DNA from: Blastomyces gilchristii SLH14081
Taxonomy: Eukaryota; Ascomycota; Eurotiomycetes; Onygenales; Ajellomycetaceae
Reading direction: 5' to 3'
DNA length: 64,000 nt
Assembly (NCBI RefSeq): GCF_000003855.2
Contig: NW_003101652.1
Span: forward strand, 453,259-517,258
The notes beneath the pieces are model-generated. The model did no database searches. It was not told the DNA's origin and worked only from the letters and a program-made list of their open reading frames with translations. A program made the position numbers and the translations under genes. Of this stretch, positions 47,032-59,801 are shown one piece after another. Every line of letters starts with the position of its first letter. The stretch's first letter is position 1.

Positions 47032-47154
47032 GATATTAAGATAATGACTTATCACAGCTGTGTTACTCTCACTGTAAGAGATATATAATTGATAATAAAC
47101 ATTGCAAAGACTCTGAGAAGTAAGTATTTTAAGAATGCTGCAGCTCTGCAATCT

Positions 47155-47270
47155 TGATTTTTTTTTATTTTTTTTTTCTTTCTCTTTTTTTTTTTATTGT
47201 GATTTTTTCTTATTGTTTTGTTTTTTGTTTTTTTATTATTTTTTGTATTTTATATTTTTTTTTAATTAAA
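47155..47270 (+). repeat. Poly-T/pyrimidine tract of hAT 1
   Basis: About 110 bases are almost pure T with scattered A, C and G. The homologous tract in hAT 2 (56,698-56,895) is about 80 bases longer, so the tract is length-unstable. Confidence 0.85.
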
Positions 47271-47640
47271 ATGATATTAATTATGATCTGTGTTCAGAAA
47301 AGTAATGATATTTGATAATACTCTCTATTGAATTTTCAATAAATGAGTACTATGTTATGATATTATGTAAGTGAGAAATGATTTCATGATCTCATTTAAT
47401 ATCATTTTCAATAATAAGATCAGAATGAAAATGTGACTAAGAATTCAAACATATTCTTTATCTAAGACTAGATTTTTATTTGAAAAGTGAATCTGAAATC
47501 TTTAATATTTGAAATAACATGATTTGAAATCAATGTGATAAACACAAATCATGATCAGAAGTAATGCTTTTAGGCAATGTGATAACTGTAAAGTTTGATC
47601 CTGGTCCCAGACACGGTCACACGGTCAGTCTACTTCTAAG

Positions 47641-50600
47641 AGTTATCTTTGAATTGTAAGATCTCTCTGAAATCTGAAGAAGATTTGCAAAAACTATAAT
47701 TATCACAGAAATTATAGATAATATATACTTAAGACTTATATAACTTCAAAGACACAATTCATACATAGCTGTCTGTAAGTCAGGTTTATGCTGTCAATCA
47801 GTGTTAACAGACTTACTTACAGAGATAGAATCAGTTCATACTGCAGAGTTGATCAGAGAAAGTAAGCTTATTTATATAATAACTTTATAAATGTCTGAGA
47901 ACTTCACAGTCATGAACACTGAGCTTCAGATATTACAGAAATACTGAGATATTACAGAGATATTCAACTCAGTAAAAGCAGCTGAGCTTTCATCTTATTA
48001 TAAGTAGAATCTCACAATAGATTTGATAGAAGAGTAGAAACTCTGCTAAGAATCAATCTATAAGCTCTCTCATTATGAGACAGAGATCTTGCAGACTTAA
48101 GTAAAGAAGAATTTAAAGAATAACTTTATCTGATCTTAACAGATCTCTGCAGAAGTCTCTGTGATATTCATGAAAAAGTAGAATAAAGATTTCAGATTAT
48201 ATATAAACTACTATAATCTGAACTTTAAGATAATAAAGAGTCACTATTCTCTCTCTCTGATTAAGAATGTGATTAACTGTCTTACAGAAGCTGTTATATT
48301 TATACAACTGAATATAATCAATATATATATATAACTATAAATACAGTCTGAGAATGAATGAAAAACTGTCTTTAGAATTATACTGAGATTATTTAAATAT
48401 CTAGTAATATTTTTTAATTTAACTAATATCTCTGTGACATTTCAGTCTTTTATCAATAAAATACTTTGTATATATCAGAATATCTTTGTAATAATATATC
48501 TGAATAATATAATGATATACTTTATAAAGAAGAAAGAACACACTGAGTATATACAAAGTATATTAAAGGCCTTAGATGAGACAGAACTGTATATTAAGTT
48601 TATAAAGTATAACTTCAGTACTTATCAGATTAATTTCCTAGAATATATAATTATCACAGATGATATTCAGATAAAATCTTTGCAGATTAAAACTATTCTA
48701 TCATAGTCAGAGTTAACTAGTATTTATGAGATTCAGATCTTTCTGAGCTTTGTGAATTTCTATAGATAATTTATCTTTGTATTTATGAGAATCTTCTTGA
48801 CTCTTACAGATATACTGAAGAGTGAAAATAAGAAGAAGTCATCTTATAAATAAAGAATGAAAAGATTATTGAGAAGAGAGAGCTGTATGAACTTTCTTAT
48901 CTCAGAAGCTCATAAGATCTTTATAAGATTAAAACAGATATTCACAGATACAGTAATACTGTTTTACTTTAATCTCTTACTCTTAATCAGATTGAAGACA
49001 GATGTCTTCTTCTTTACAATTTCAGAAATAATCTTATAACTACAGTTAAATGAGAACTGAGTTTCAGTGATCTTTTTCTCACAGAAGATGCAACTTATAG
49101 AGATTAACTATAATATTTATAATCAGAAGCTTCTTATAAGAGTGAAACTCTTTCATCACTAATATTACTATTTCAAGAGTCTTATAACAGTAATTACTAT
49201 TAGAACTGATTATAACAGCTTATAACAGTTTACTTCAATCAAGAAACTCTCACAGTAGTAGATTTACTAAGCTCAGAGACTGAGTAAGTTCTGATTCAAG
49301 ATATAGCATATAAAGAGAACTAAGAACTTAGCAGATAAACTCTCTCACAGATCTGACTATATTAAGAAGATCAGAGTCATAGATACAGAGAGACTAGAGA
49401 AGACAGAAAAGCTTCACAGAATACTCAGACTGAGTATTGTAAAGAGACTGACTGAAGAGTCTCTTAATTCTCTATAAGAGAAGAAGAGAAAGAGAGAAAA
49501 GAAGTCTGTATAACTACTCTCTATAATACTGAGAGTTAACACTCTGAGAATCTTTATAAGAATTCTTGAAGAGAGTATCTATAATCTGAAGAATTTACAG
49601 ATTTTAAGAAGTGCTGCAGAAGACCTGATATAAGAAGAAATAGAGTATAAGTCTTTATAAGATCTTCTATTCAGATTGTCTGAACTGCAACTGAAGAATG
49701 AATATACTCAGTATATTCAGAAACTGCTTACAGCAGGAATCAATTCTGCAGAAATAAAGAATTAAAGAGACTTAAATAATCTCTTATAAAGAGAGAATCA
49801 GATTTATATACTCATGAATAAGTTTCTATGTATAGAAGTTATTGAATGATATTATAATTCTTCTCTAGCAGATCATTTCACAGATATTAGAACTCATAAG
49901 TTACTTATAAGAAAATACTTCTGATCAAAGATATAAGAACTTATGAAGAAGATAGTGAATTCTTATACTATTTATCAGAGTTCATAGATAGTGCAGTTCA
50001 GATTATATAAATCACTTACTTCTCTACTCATTCTGCAGAAACCTTGAAAACAGCTAGAAATAAATACTCTTATAAGTCTCTCTGAAAGTAAGAATATATA
50101 TAATACCTGTTCCAACAGTGTGCTGATGATAGTAGATCACTTTATCAAGATAACATACTTTATACTCACTCACAAGAACTTAAAGTCAAAGAATTTAAGT
50201 TATATCTTCATTTATAATATGATTCAGTTGTATAAGTTGTCTATAAATATTGTTTCAGACAGAGAATTAATCTTTATAAGAGAGTTCTGATCTTTTCTGA
50301 TAATTATACTGAAGATCTTGTAAGATTTAAGTATAACTTTTTATTAATAGACAGATAATCAGATAGAATATCTGATAAGTATATTAAAATAGTATCTATA
50401 GTACTTTATCAATTATAATCAAAATAACTGAATATATTGATTATCACTTACAGAGTTCATGTATAATAACTTAGAATATATCAGTATGAATAAAATTCTC
50501 TTTAAGATACTTATTAAGACTTATCTGCAGATAATCTTAATAAATCTGCAAGAGTATACTATAGGGTGTGATAATACTCATGAACAGACTGAGAGAATTT

Positions 50601-51090
50601 AGAATATTCAGAAGAAAGTCTGTAAATTCTTGAGAAAGACTTAAGAGTATTAGAAGAGATACTATAACTCTAAGCATATTATAAAGAGTTTCAAGAAAGA
50701 TGATAGAGTCTGACTAAGTCTAGAAAATATTATTATATAAAGATCTAGTAAGAAGCTGAATCTCTTACAGACAGAGTCTTATAAAATTATAAAGAAAATT
50801 AGTTTATAATTCTACAGATTGAAACTGTTATCTGAGTTATAGATATATAATATTTTTCATATTTCTTTACTTTATAAATATAAGAAATTCTTAGAAGAGA
50901 ACTCTGTGACTTATCATTCTATTTATAAAGTACTAGAGAGTGACAGAGAATATCAGATTAAAGAGATTATTAACTCAGAGAAGTAAGATTATAAGCTCTG
51001 ATTTAAAGTTCAGTGATAAGAGTATTCTGACAAAATAAATAAGTTCACTTAACAATTATTTAGACAGATAATACATCTATAGAAGCTGAG
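47641..51090 (+). pseudogene. Gypsy B pol: RT, RNase H, integrase, chromodomain
   Basis: The region is colinear with pol of A. RT is at about 48,100-48,720, including the open stretch 48,434-48,706 (NIFVIIYLNNIMIYF, where the catalytic YLDD is YLNN). RNase H is at about 48,950-49,230, the integrase at about 49,850-50,480 and the chromodomain at about 50,920-51,090. Stops and lost catalytic aspartates show it is inactive. A and B have lost different residues, so each compensates for the other's damage when the family consensus is read. Confidence 0.87.
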
Positions 51091-51559
51091 ATATAACTTT
51101 TATACTATAAATTCTGATAAGTTAGAATAATGTAATCTTTACTAAGAATCTAATTGTGATAAAGATATTAATACTGTCATTTACAAACTCTAGTTTATAA
51201 GATAATAAGTTTCTACTGAGATGAACAGTCTGCAGTGTATATAAAGAGAAGAAGAAATCATATTCTTATTAAAGTTAAAAAATAAAGAAAATAAAAACAG
51301 AGCTGTAAACACAATTTAGAGATTAATACAGAAAATATAAAGAAAAATTATACTCATATTCTTAATATCTGTAATACTTAATCTCTCTGTAACTATCAAT
51401 TTCTCTCTTCAAAGAAGCAGAGAGTATCATACTCACAGTTAGACTGGCCGGCAGAACCATGAATTTCACATTTGATTCTATTTGGTCTGATTTCATACAT
51501 TTCTTGGCATGAGTCCCACCAGGACCAAGCCTCAAAAAAATCTGAAAATGGATCATTTC

Positions 51560-54150
51560 TGAGAGAAATGATGTGAAAAATGACCAGATTTAATTCAAGA
51601 ACAGTGAAATGAGAGTAATTTCTCAGAATAAACTGTGAAAGATGATCATTCTTTCAAAATCAGAATGAGACTGAGACTGAAGATTAAAATCAGTCTCATT
51701 CAGTTTATTCAGTGATTGCTTATATAATCAGAATTTGATAACAATTATTGATAACACTCATGAAACAACTAAATACGATCTTGTGTAAGTTTATTCTTCA
51801 CTTTCTCATGGAAACTACACTTCTCTGATATACTGTGATCAGAGGTATTAAACTGTCTGATAATTTCATGTTTTATAATCATGAGTTTCTTGATTATTTC
51901 TTCTTATAATTGTTCTCAGTGATAGTGATAAATATCTTAACTTGAGTTGAACTTTCACTTCATTCTCATCTCTGTCAATGAAATTATTAGAATATCACAT
52001 ACTATCAGTGTAACAGTTAAATATATACTCTCAACAATTTTTCATAACTCTAGAATTGATTTAATGTGTAAATTCATCAGATCATCTTGAAGATAGTGAT
52101 TAAATTCAGTTTTATAAGTATGTAGTTTTGTCTGATTTTCAGTTGCAATTAATGTATGTAAGTTCTGTTTCAAAGTTAGTATTATAGTTCTATGAGATAT
52201 GAAGTATTATCAAAGATTATTACTTACTAGAGAATTATATTTCACTGTCTTCACATCTTAAACATCTGCTTGTTCAAATCTCTGATAGTTGATATTGTAG
52301 TAGTCTCAGACTAATTTAATATATAAGTCTCATTTCTCCTCTATTCAATCTTGAGAAGTGTAGATATTAACTTGATAAGAGAGATCTTATAAAGCTGCTA
52401 CAGCATATTACTCTGTAAAAGATTGTTCAGTTTTACTGTAGTAATATGTCAGTTTATTTCTTACAGTAATAATAGCCTGTGCTATAGCATCATCTCAGAC
52501 TGAATTTCTTTTTAAGTGATTCAACTGCTTCTCAAGATGAGTAAATAAACTGTTATACACTTATCAGACTGACTACAGCATTGATGTATAAGTGATTGAG
52601 ACTGTCTTTGATATCTTATAAAACTGAAACAGTAAATCAATCACATATTTCAACTGAGTTCACTTCATATCAGAAAGTTTTAATATCTGAATCTTTTTCT
52701 GATCAGAGTGTTGCACTTAATGATCAATTATCTGATACAATCAAAGAGTCTGAACAGTTATCTTATATATTAAACTTCACTATGTTCTAACATTCTGTAT
52801 CATATTTAGTGATGTGACTGATTTATTTATTTATTGAGTATTATGAAATTATTATTATTGTTTAGAGAAGATATAAATTATATTAGCAATGTTTTGAATC
52901 TGTGATATTTAAATTATTAGTCAATCTATTCAAAATTAACAGTAGTGTTATCAAAAAGCATTATCAAAACACAATATTAAAAAGTATTGTTAAAAAACAT
53001 TATCTTTTGTAAAGTAAATGTAAAAGTTACTTAAGTAATTACTTTCATCTCATTCTCATCTCAAGCATCAGTCATCTCATTATTCTTTATCTCAATGTTA
53101 AGATTCTTTATCAGTGTTTGTATCACAAGTTAAATTATATAAGCAATACAGAGAATATGATCTTGTTTATTATTTCAGAAATACAAAGTCAATTTTTGCT
53201 CTAAGCTCTTCATTATAGTGTAGTTATTCATGGTATTATCAGTTATAATTATAAGAAGACTGAGACTAATATCTCAATAGTTATTTTTAATTACAGTTAT
53301 TAATATCTCTGTTATATAATTCTCAGTATGACTACTAATCAATGATTCAAATTCAATTAATGTCTCTTAATAAGTTCAGTTCTCATCAATATAATAACAT
53401 ATAACTCTCATAAATACAAGATTATTTATACTAGTTTATATATTCACTGTGAGAGACACTTTTCAATAATTCTTCAACTCTGATTCTAGATGTTGTATAT
53501 TAACTTTGTAGTATATCTCAAGATTGAACTGAAGACAGAATTGATATGAAATATGAAGATTTGAATTAAGTATTTGAAGAAGTGTTCAGAATTCAGAGTT
53601 TTCAATTAATTGAAGAGAAAGATTCAGAGATATACATATATAAAGTAATTATTCACAGAAGTTATCAGATAAGAGTTATAAAATCAGAGTACTGATACAT
53701 GATTATTTTCACATGATTTTCTTCAAATTAGAAAGTTAGTATTATCAAAAATTATTATCTGATAGAGTAACTTATCAGCTCAGTAGTAATTTTTTAATTA
53801 TTTTTCTTTTATTATCTGCATTCTGATAACTTCAGATATTGAGAAATTTATTCAGAGTTATAATCAGTTTATAATGAATATTTCTAAATAAAGTTGTAGT
53901 AATTATAGCAGAGAGATAACTCTTCAGTAATCTACAATATAACTTATTGATAATTATTTCATAGTTCATCTCAGTATTTATATTGAGTTTTTCATAAATT
54001 TTATAACCTGGAATCAGATGTGAAGAATGAAGTGATTATTTATCATGATTGAAAGAGAGTATTCTGTGTTAAATTATAAATAATATAGACTTTATAATTC
54101 ACAGTGATTTCTTAAAGAGTTTGTGAATCTTTAATAGAAGTAAAAGAAGT
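51560..54150 (-). pseudogene. hAT transposase remnant (hAT 2)
   Basis: The core is at about 53,040-53,450 on the minus strand. YIDEN precedes ETLIEFES and TDNTMNN (about 53,225-53,250), then C-A-I with the following helix, as in hAT 1. The plus-strand frame 52,596-52,790 and the minus-strand terminal frame 51,362-51,556 are shadows or edge artefacts. Confidence 0.75.
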
Positions 54151-54659
54151 GAAAGAAGTGAATTCAGAAGATATAATAATAATTTAAGAAAGATAATAAT
54201 TTATTTTCAATAACTGATCACTGATGTGTGTAAGAAGAATTAATATAAGAGAAAATAATCTTATTTCTTAGCTTAGTTATAATTTTAGTACTAACTCAGA
54301 TTGAATATCATTGATGTATAAAAATAAATAAATAATCTTAATTAATTTCTGTTATATTTCATGAAATATATTAATATTATGAAAGAGAGTGTTATTAAAT
54401 TGTGTTATCAGATAATATTATTAAAAATATATTAATATTGTGAATATCAATGTTGAAAAAATGTTGATACTTATACATTATAGTGATTTGTGAATCATGA
54501 TAGTTAAATATATATATATATATATATCATTCCTGACTTGATTACAACTTGTACAATAATTTTTGAAAACTTAAAATTAATTTTAATTATTAATAATTAA
54601 AAACTTAAACTTATAATTAACTAATATAAAAAGAAGAAAATCTACTTCTTCTCTTTCTC

Positions 54660-55440
54660 ATTCTTCTTATCATTCTTTATAATTCACTTCTCATTTTTCT
54701 TCTTCTTCTTCTTCTTCTCATCTGAGATGATAATCATCTTAAAATCTCTCTTCACTGCCTTCTCAGAGAAGGGTTTCTACTGCTCTCTCTCAGCCAGGTC
54801 AATCTGCATCTTAAAATCCTGCATTTTCTGATCTGCTGTCTCAGATTTCACTTCAGCAGTAAGCAGATTGACATGCTCAGAGAGCAGAACTGCCTTCTCA
54901 ATATTCTGAATCATGAAGCATATTTGAGACCTGAACAAGGCCTTAATCTTCTTCTTCTCTATCAGCTCCTGCTAATCAATTAGAGAATAGAAGTATTATT
55001 AAAAATTGTTATCTCTCAATAAATAAAAAACTTATCAGTTTTGACTTCTTTGTCTCTCACTTTAATACTCTCTCAATCTTCTTCTATCACTGTTTATTTA
55101 TAGTAATACTCTTCTTCTCTCTCTCTCTCTTCATCTTAGTCTCAAATCATTCTCAGAACTTCTTTTGATCTTACTACTGCTATATAAGACTCTTCACTGT
55201 CTTCTTCTTCAATCTCTCACAGACAGCACTATCTGCATTATTTCTATACTTAGTTCAGTCTAAATCTATCAGAAGTGTTACTTAAAATCATTATTATTTT
55301 ACTCTCTTACAGAGTCTCTTCAAGACATTATAATATGTCTTATAATCTGTCTTCTCTCACTTGAACATCTTCTTCTTCTCTCTCTTCAATCTGTGATGAT
55401 GCTCACACACCTTAGTAGTTCACAGAACTGCAGAATATTT
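54660..55440 (-). pseudogene. Lysine-rich minus-strand frame of hAT 2
   Basis: This is the counterpart of 45,080-45,910 with the same KKKKK tract and helical blocks. In this copy some stops of hAT 1 are absent (for example CAG retained where hAT 1 has TAA), which supports a coding past on this strand. Confidence 0.5.
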
Positions 55441-55511
55441 GAAGAGAAATGACATGATTGATTTCAGTGAGTATTAAAGAGAGATGAAGATAAAAGAGAC
55501 AGTTAGAAATG

Positions 55512-55608
55512 ATATAATAATAATAATAATAATGATAATAATGATGATGATAATGGTAATGATAGTGATGATGATAATAATGATAATAATAATGATAATG
55601 ATGAAAGA
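55512..55608 (+). repeat. AAT/GATGAT microsatellite of hAT 2
   Basis: An imperfect array of AAT, GAT and GATAAT units. It is homologous in position to 45,962-46,055. Confidence 0.85.
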
Positions 55609-56335
55609 GAGAGTGTATTGAAATATATTACTGACTTATCAAATATAAAGAGACTTAAAGAAAATATTAACAGCTTTCAGTGATGTACAGAAACAGCTAC
55701 AGTGTTATATAGCAATATCATCTTCATTCAATACATGCACTGTTGATATTCTTTGTATACAGTTATTATATAATCTGTATCAGAAATACATGCAGAAAAC
55801 AGATCTTTATTACTAGAATAAATAATTGCAGCAATTCTCTGTTTTTATATTATAAAGATAAGTTATTCTCATTTCTTTCTTCTCTCTTTTCTCTTCTTCA
55901 ATCAATCACTAATTTCAAGCTGATATGAAAACTATTAAAACACTCTTAGAAATCCTCAAATTGAAGAGTATAGACTAATTAAATTTTAAATACAGAAGAA
56001 ATCAAATTATCTTCTACAGATTTAATTATTCATCTTCTCTCAAATAAAACAGCAGTCATATCTTCTCTTCTCTTAATTAAACAAAACATAGTCTGTGAAA
56101 AGCAAGTACTATACCAGATCATAATAACTAACACAGCCTCAGCATGCAGAACTGTATATACACAGTGCATGCTGAACTGAGAGACTGTGTGAGTTACAAA
56201 TCAGCAGCAGTATCTCAGAAAGAGCTGTGCAGTGTGAAAAAGCTGCAACTCTCAGTTACATACACAGAGAATGAATCACTACAGTAAGTGCATGTGCATT
56301 AAAGTAACACTTTTTGATAATACTCAGTCTTTGAT

Positions 56336-56572
56336 ATGATGAAAATAGAGTCTCTCTGTGAGATTTGTTTCTATCAGAAGTTAGAGAATCTTATATTTCT
56401 CAAGATCATCTTCACATCTCTTGTCTGTGAAATCAATGAGAGGAATTATCAATTCCAGCATTCTGTTCTTAATATCATTCAAGTGACAGCAGAGTTCACT
56501 CTGATCACACTTTTTAAGTGTATATTTTCTAATTATTCATATTTATATAGATATATACTGATTATTTGTTAG
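56336..56572 (+). pseudogene. Plus-strand accessory frame of hAT 2
   Basis: A 78-codon open frame contains SLCEICFYQKLENLIFLK and ends LFKCIFSNYSYLYRYIL. It matches the second segment in hAT 1, where it has one TGA. The upstream segment corresponding to 46,559-46,744 is present at about 56,105-56,284 with its own stops. I do not recognise the product. Confidence 0.45.
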
Positions 56573-56697
56573 ATAATATTAAGATAATAGCTCATCACAG
56601 CTGTGTTACTCTCACTGTGAGAGATACATAATTAATGATGAACATTATAAAGACTCTGAGAAGTGAGTATTTTAGAGATACTGCAGCTCTGTGATCT

Positions 56698-56895
56698 TGA
56701 TTTTTTTTTATTTTTATTTTTTATTTTTTTCTTTTTCTTTTCTTTTTTTTTTTTATTTTTCTTTCTCTTTCTGTCTCTTTTTTTCTTTCTCTTCTTTTTT
56801 TCTTTCTCTTTTTTTTTTTTTGTTGTGATTTTTTCTTATTGTTTTGTTTTTTGTTTTTTTATTATTTTTTATATTTTACATTTTTTTTTTTAATT
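56698..56895 (+). repeat. Long poly-T/pyrimidine tract of hAT 2
   Basis: About 200 bases of T with scattered C, A and G. It produces a spurious phenylalanine-rich frame (56,663-56,893) that should not be read as a protein. Confidence 0.9.
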
Positions 56896-57268
56896 AAAAT
56901 GATATTAATTATAATCTGTGTTTAGAAAAGTAATGATATTTGATAACACTCTCTATTGAATTTTCAACAAATGAGCACTATATTATGATATTATGTAAGT
57001 GAGAAATGATTTCATGATCTCATTTGATGTCATTTTCAATAATGAGATCAGAATGAAAATGTGACTAAGAATTCAAACATATTCTTTATCTGAGACTAGA
57101 TTTTTATTTGAAAAGTGAATCTGAGATCTTTAATATTTGAAATAACAGGATTTGAGATCAATGTGATGAACACAAATCATGACCAGAAGTAATGCTTTTA
57201 GACAATGTGACAACTGTAAAGTTTGATCCTGGTCTCAGACACGGTCACACGGTCAGTCTACTCACAGT

Positions 57269-58689
57269 ACAGATAATTATTGTATTCAATATAAAAACTG
57301 TCAGAAATGCACAGACTTCAGAGAAGTCAGATATCAGAGTATACATTATTATAGCAGAATCTTAAGAGCTGATTATCTGTGTATATAATCAGATATCTCT
57401 TATAAAGCTGTGTTCACTTCTTCAGTTATACTGAAGTTTTCAGTCTGAAAACAATTAAGATATGAAGAGAAAGCTCATCTACTCAGATTAACTCTCATCA
57501 TAAATTCATAGTATTTATATTGTCTTAATTACTTAGATTTTATAAGTACTTAGAGACTCATCTTTTATTAATAATAAGATTACAGAAATGTGCTGTAATA
57601 TAAGAACTATTAATAGAGAATCTAGATACATTTACATATATCTGATCAGAGATTATATAAGTAGAAGAGAGATAATTATAGATCTGTAAGACTGCAGAGA
57701 TTACTGACAGCACTGAGAGCTTTGCAGAAACTGTCAGCTAGAGTCTGTAAGAAATTACTTATAGAAAGACTTAAAGTAAAGAATGAAAGTAAAGAATGAG
57801 ACTACACTACTTAAAGTCAGAAGCTAGTCTGAGAAAGATACAGAGTTAACTGCTAATCTGAAAATCAGATACAGTGATAGAGCTGAAAAGAGTAAAGATA
57901 CTGTTATAAGTAATAATATCTCTACTTTATCAGTCAGTAAAAAGTAATTAGAGAAGTTACAGAGACATCTGTGAGAAGCTCAGCAGTGATCAGATATTAT
58001 TTATAAAGATATTAAAATTGAAAAATTTTTTTATTCTTAAGAAGTTCTTAAATTAATATACAGATATTATTAGAAATACTCTCTCTCTATTATCTAAGTA
58101 AAAACACTTCACAGATGAATAAAGATACTCACAGTTTATAAGAATAAGAACTGTTACAGAAAAAAGAAAAAAGAAGATAAGATTTTATAAACAGATCTGA
58201 GATATTTATACTACTCTAGAGAGGTTTATTTATACTATAAATAATCTCATAAAACAGTCAGATTACTCTAGTAAATAAAGAGTGACTATGAATTACAGAT
58301 CTAAATCTTTCTATATAATTATAAAGAGTTATTACAGACTGTAAATATCTTGATTTTATAATTCTACAGAGTGAATGAAAGAATGAAAAATTTCTTACAA
58401 TTCTACAGTGTTAAAGAATGATAATTTGTGAGAATAAGTGAAAGATTAACTTATAAATACTTCTCTTTGATAAGAATAATCTTATAGAGAGTTATTTATC
58501 TGTAGAATAAATCTATATAATAATTATACAAGAATCTTACAAGATAATTAAGAGTTAACTGAAACTCTTTTGTATAAAAGATATAAGATGAATCTGTATA
58601 ATAATTAGAGAAGAAGCTGTAAATTATAAAGAATTTTATAGAGTAAGAAACTAAGTAACAGACTCTTTTCTCTTTATAATAAAAAGAGA

Positions 58690-58693
<4 letters not shown>
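57269..58693 (+). pseudogene. Gypsy B 3' region (third frame remnant)
   Basis: The region continues gypsy B after hAT 2 and is colinear with 12,220-13,535 plus 16,748-16,860 of gypsy A, without the LINE. The possible third frame is visible but more stop-ridden than in A. Confidence 0.55.
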
Positions 58694-58726
<33 letters not shown>

Positions 58727-59079
58727 TTTCATTATACTTATATACAAGCGGAGCTTATGATGAGTTCTTATATGATGTTAAATACAGATTAAGTGTTAAT
58801 TATACAGAAGGAAATACAGATATTAAGATCATACTAAGATAACAAGAACATAGAAAAATACAAAGAAGTGACAATTAGATACATATAATAATAACTTTCC
58901 ATTCCAGAAACATAGAGCAATTTTGTTGGAGCATTTTGTACACCTCTGTATTTATTAGAAACCTGAGGTGCTTGAGTTCTGAATTTAATGTATCCCCTGC
59001 GGGTTTTGAACCCACATGCTTTGGTTTCCCACGCCAAGGCGCTACCAGGTGGCCGCATTAACCATTCAGCCACCGGGGC
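58694..59079 (-). mobile_element. tRNA-derived SINE (about 385 bp)
   Basis: On the minus strand it starts GCCCCGGTGGC at 59,079. It carries a box A-like TGGCTGAATGG and box B-like GGTTCAAAACC within the first 90 bases, then a body of about 250 bases, and ends in a long AAT repeat (plus-strand TTATTATT at 58,694-58,735). It has balanced composition and CG pairs, unlike its host. The insertion point in gypsy B lacks about 35 bases present in gypsy A, and no clear target duplication is seen. A second, truncated copy lies at 60,888-61,018. The 79-codon frame across it is a shadow. Confidence 0.82.
58991..59079 (-). other. tRNA-like head of the SINE
   Basis: The D arm region GGCTGAATGGTTAATGCGGCC, a GCCTTGG/CCAAAGC stem around a loop containing TGGGAA, and the T arm GTGGG-TTCAAAA-CCCGC are recognisable. 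The acceptor stem pairs poorly. The loop would give anticodon GGG, but the identity is uncertain. The two box elements are the internal RNA polymerase III promoter in working SINEs. Confidence 0.65.
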
Positions 59080-59171
59080 GGTTTTAGTGAGTATTACTAC
59101 AGTGCTGAGCTGATTCTATAAAATCACTGAGTGAAAGGCTTTGCAGATAAAGTCTTAGAGAGAGAGAAATA

Positions 59172-59429
59172 TGTAAGAAATCTCACTTCTTACAGATTCT
59201 TTATCTCTATTTCTATCTCTTATATAATTAATAGAGTTAGCAGCTCTTGACTATATACAACTATATAAACTGAAGTTTGTGAATACTATTTATAACTCAG
59301 CTTGAATGCTATTATACATTTAATTTTTATATTTTATCTTTCTACTGTGAATACTTCTAGTAGTTAATAGTACATATCACATCAAGCTGTAAACACTTGA
59401 ATAATCATCTATAAGTACTTATTCTTACA
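59172..59429 (+). repeat. 3' LTR of gypsy B
   Basis: The 258-bp LTR is bounded by TGTAAGAA/TTCTTACA and followed by the ATTAC duplication. It has lost every CG that the 5' LTR retains. Confidence 0.93.
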
Positions 59430-59434
59430 ATTAC

Positions 59435-59801
59435 TCAGAGTCACTGTAATATTATATTTATACTTGTATTTAAGAGTTCTCTTATATTATTATTAGATAT
59501 ATTATTTATTGAATATATAATATCTGTAAAATCTGAAGAAGTGTAATTATATAAATATCTTATATATCTAGAGTGTTAGAACTCTCAGATCTTTTACTAA
59601 TATTCTCTTATAAGATTTTATTACAGAGTCAGAGTAACTGATAAGTAAGCTTCTATCTGAGAACTCAGTATTTACTTAACTGTTTAGTTATTTTTCATTT
59701 CTTACATATTAGTACATATTCAGATATCTTCTTATTAAGTAATTATTTCTAATAAGAAGATAATAAGTGTGAATAATTATTTTTAATAAGAAGATAATGA
59801 A
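59435..59801 (-). other. Gypsy C segment next to its 5' LTR
   Basis: Very AT-rich leader or gag-start region of gypsy C, with tandem TAATAAGAAGATAAT-type words at about 59,730-59,800. No gene can be supported. Confidence 0.6.

Larger units (their letters stand above)
41883..47632 (-). mobile_element. hAT transposon 1 (5.75 kb)
   Basis: The ends match those of the miniature elements in inverted order: TAGACTGGCCGGCAGGACC at the left and GTCACACGGTCAGTCTA at the right. It is flanked by CTTATAAG (41,875-41,882) and CTTCTAAG (47,633-47,640), an 8-bp duplication with one mismatch. Gypsy A shows the empty site at about 8,432. It carries a minus-strand hAT transposase remnant, a second minus-strand lysine-rich frame and a short plus-strand frame. 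A near-identical-length relative lies at 51,440-57,260. It is the probable autonomous parent of the 0.5-kb elements. Confidence 0.92.
51440..57260 (-). mobile_element. hAT transposon 2 (5.82 kb)
   Basis: It has the same ends as hAT 1 and a perfect 8-bp duplication CTCACAGT (51,432-51,439 and 57,261-57,268). It is colinear with hAT 1 throughout. A block at about 53,681-54,313 is nearly identical to 44,131-44,763, while flanking blocks differ at many C/T and G/A positions. It is inserted in the 3' region of gypsy B, downstream of the chromodomain. Confidence 0.93.
39706..59429 (+). mobile_element. Ty3/gypsy chromovirus B, full length, carrying four insertions
   Basis: This is a sister of gypsy A, with 258-bp LTRs at both ends and a 5-bp duplication ATTAC (39,701-39,705 and 59,430-59,434). 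It contains miniature hAT element 4 (41,113-41,618), two 5.8-kb hAT elements (41,883-47,632 and 51,440-57,260) and a SINE (58,694-59,079). Subtracting these leaves about 7.2 kb, the same as gypsy A without its LINE, and the junctions agree with the uninterrupted sequence in A. Confidence 0.93.

Noticed and set aside
56663..56893. Phenylalanine-rich membrane protein
   Set aside because: It is a translation of a poly-T tract that varies in length between the two hAT copies.
58834..59073. 79-codon protein on the minus strand
   Set aside because: It is a read-through of the tRNA-derived SINE; the N-terminal residues come from the tRNA-like head.
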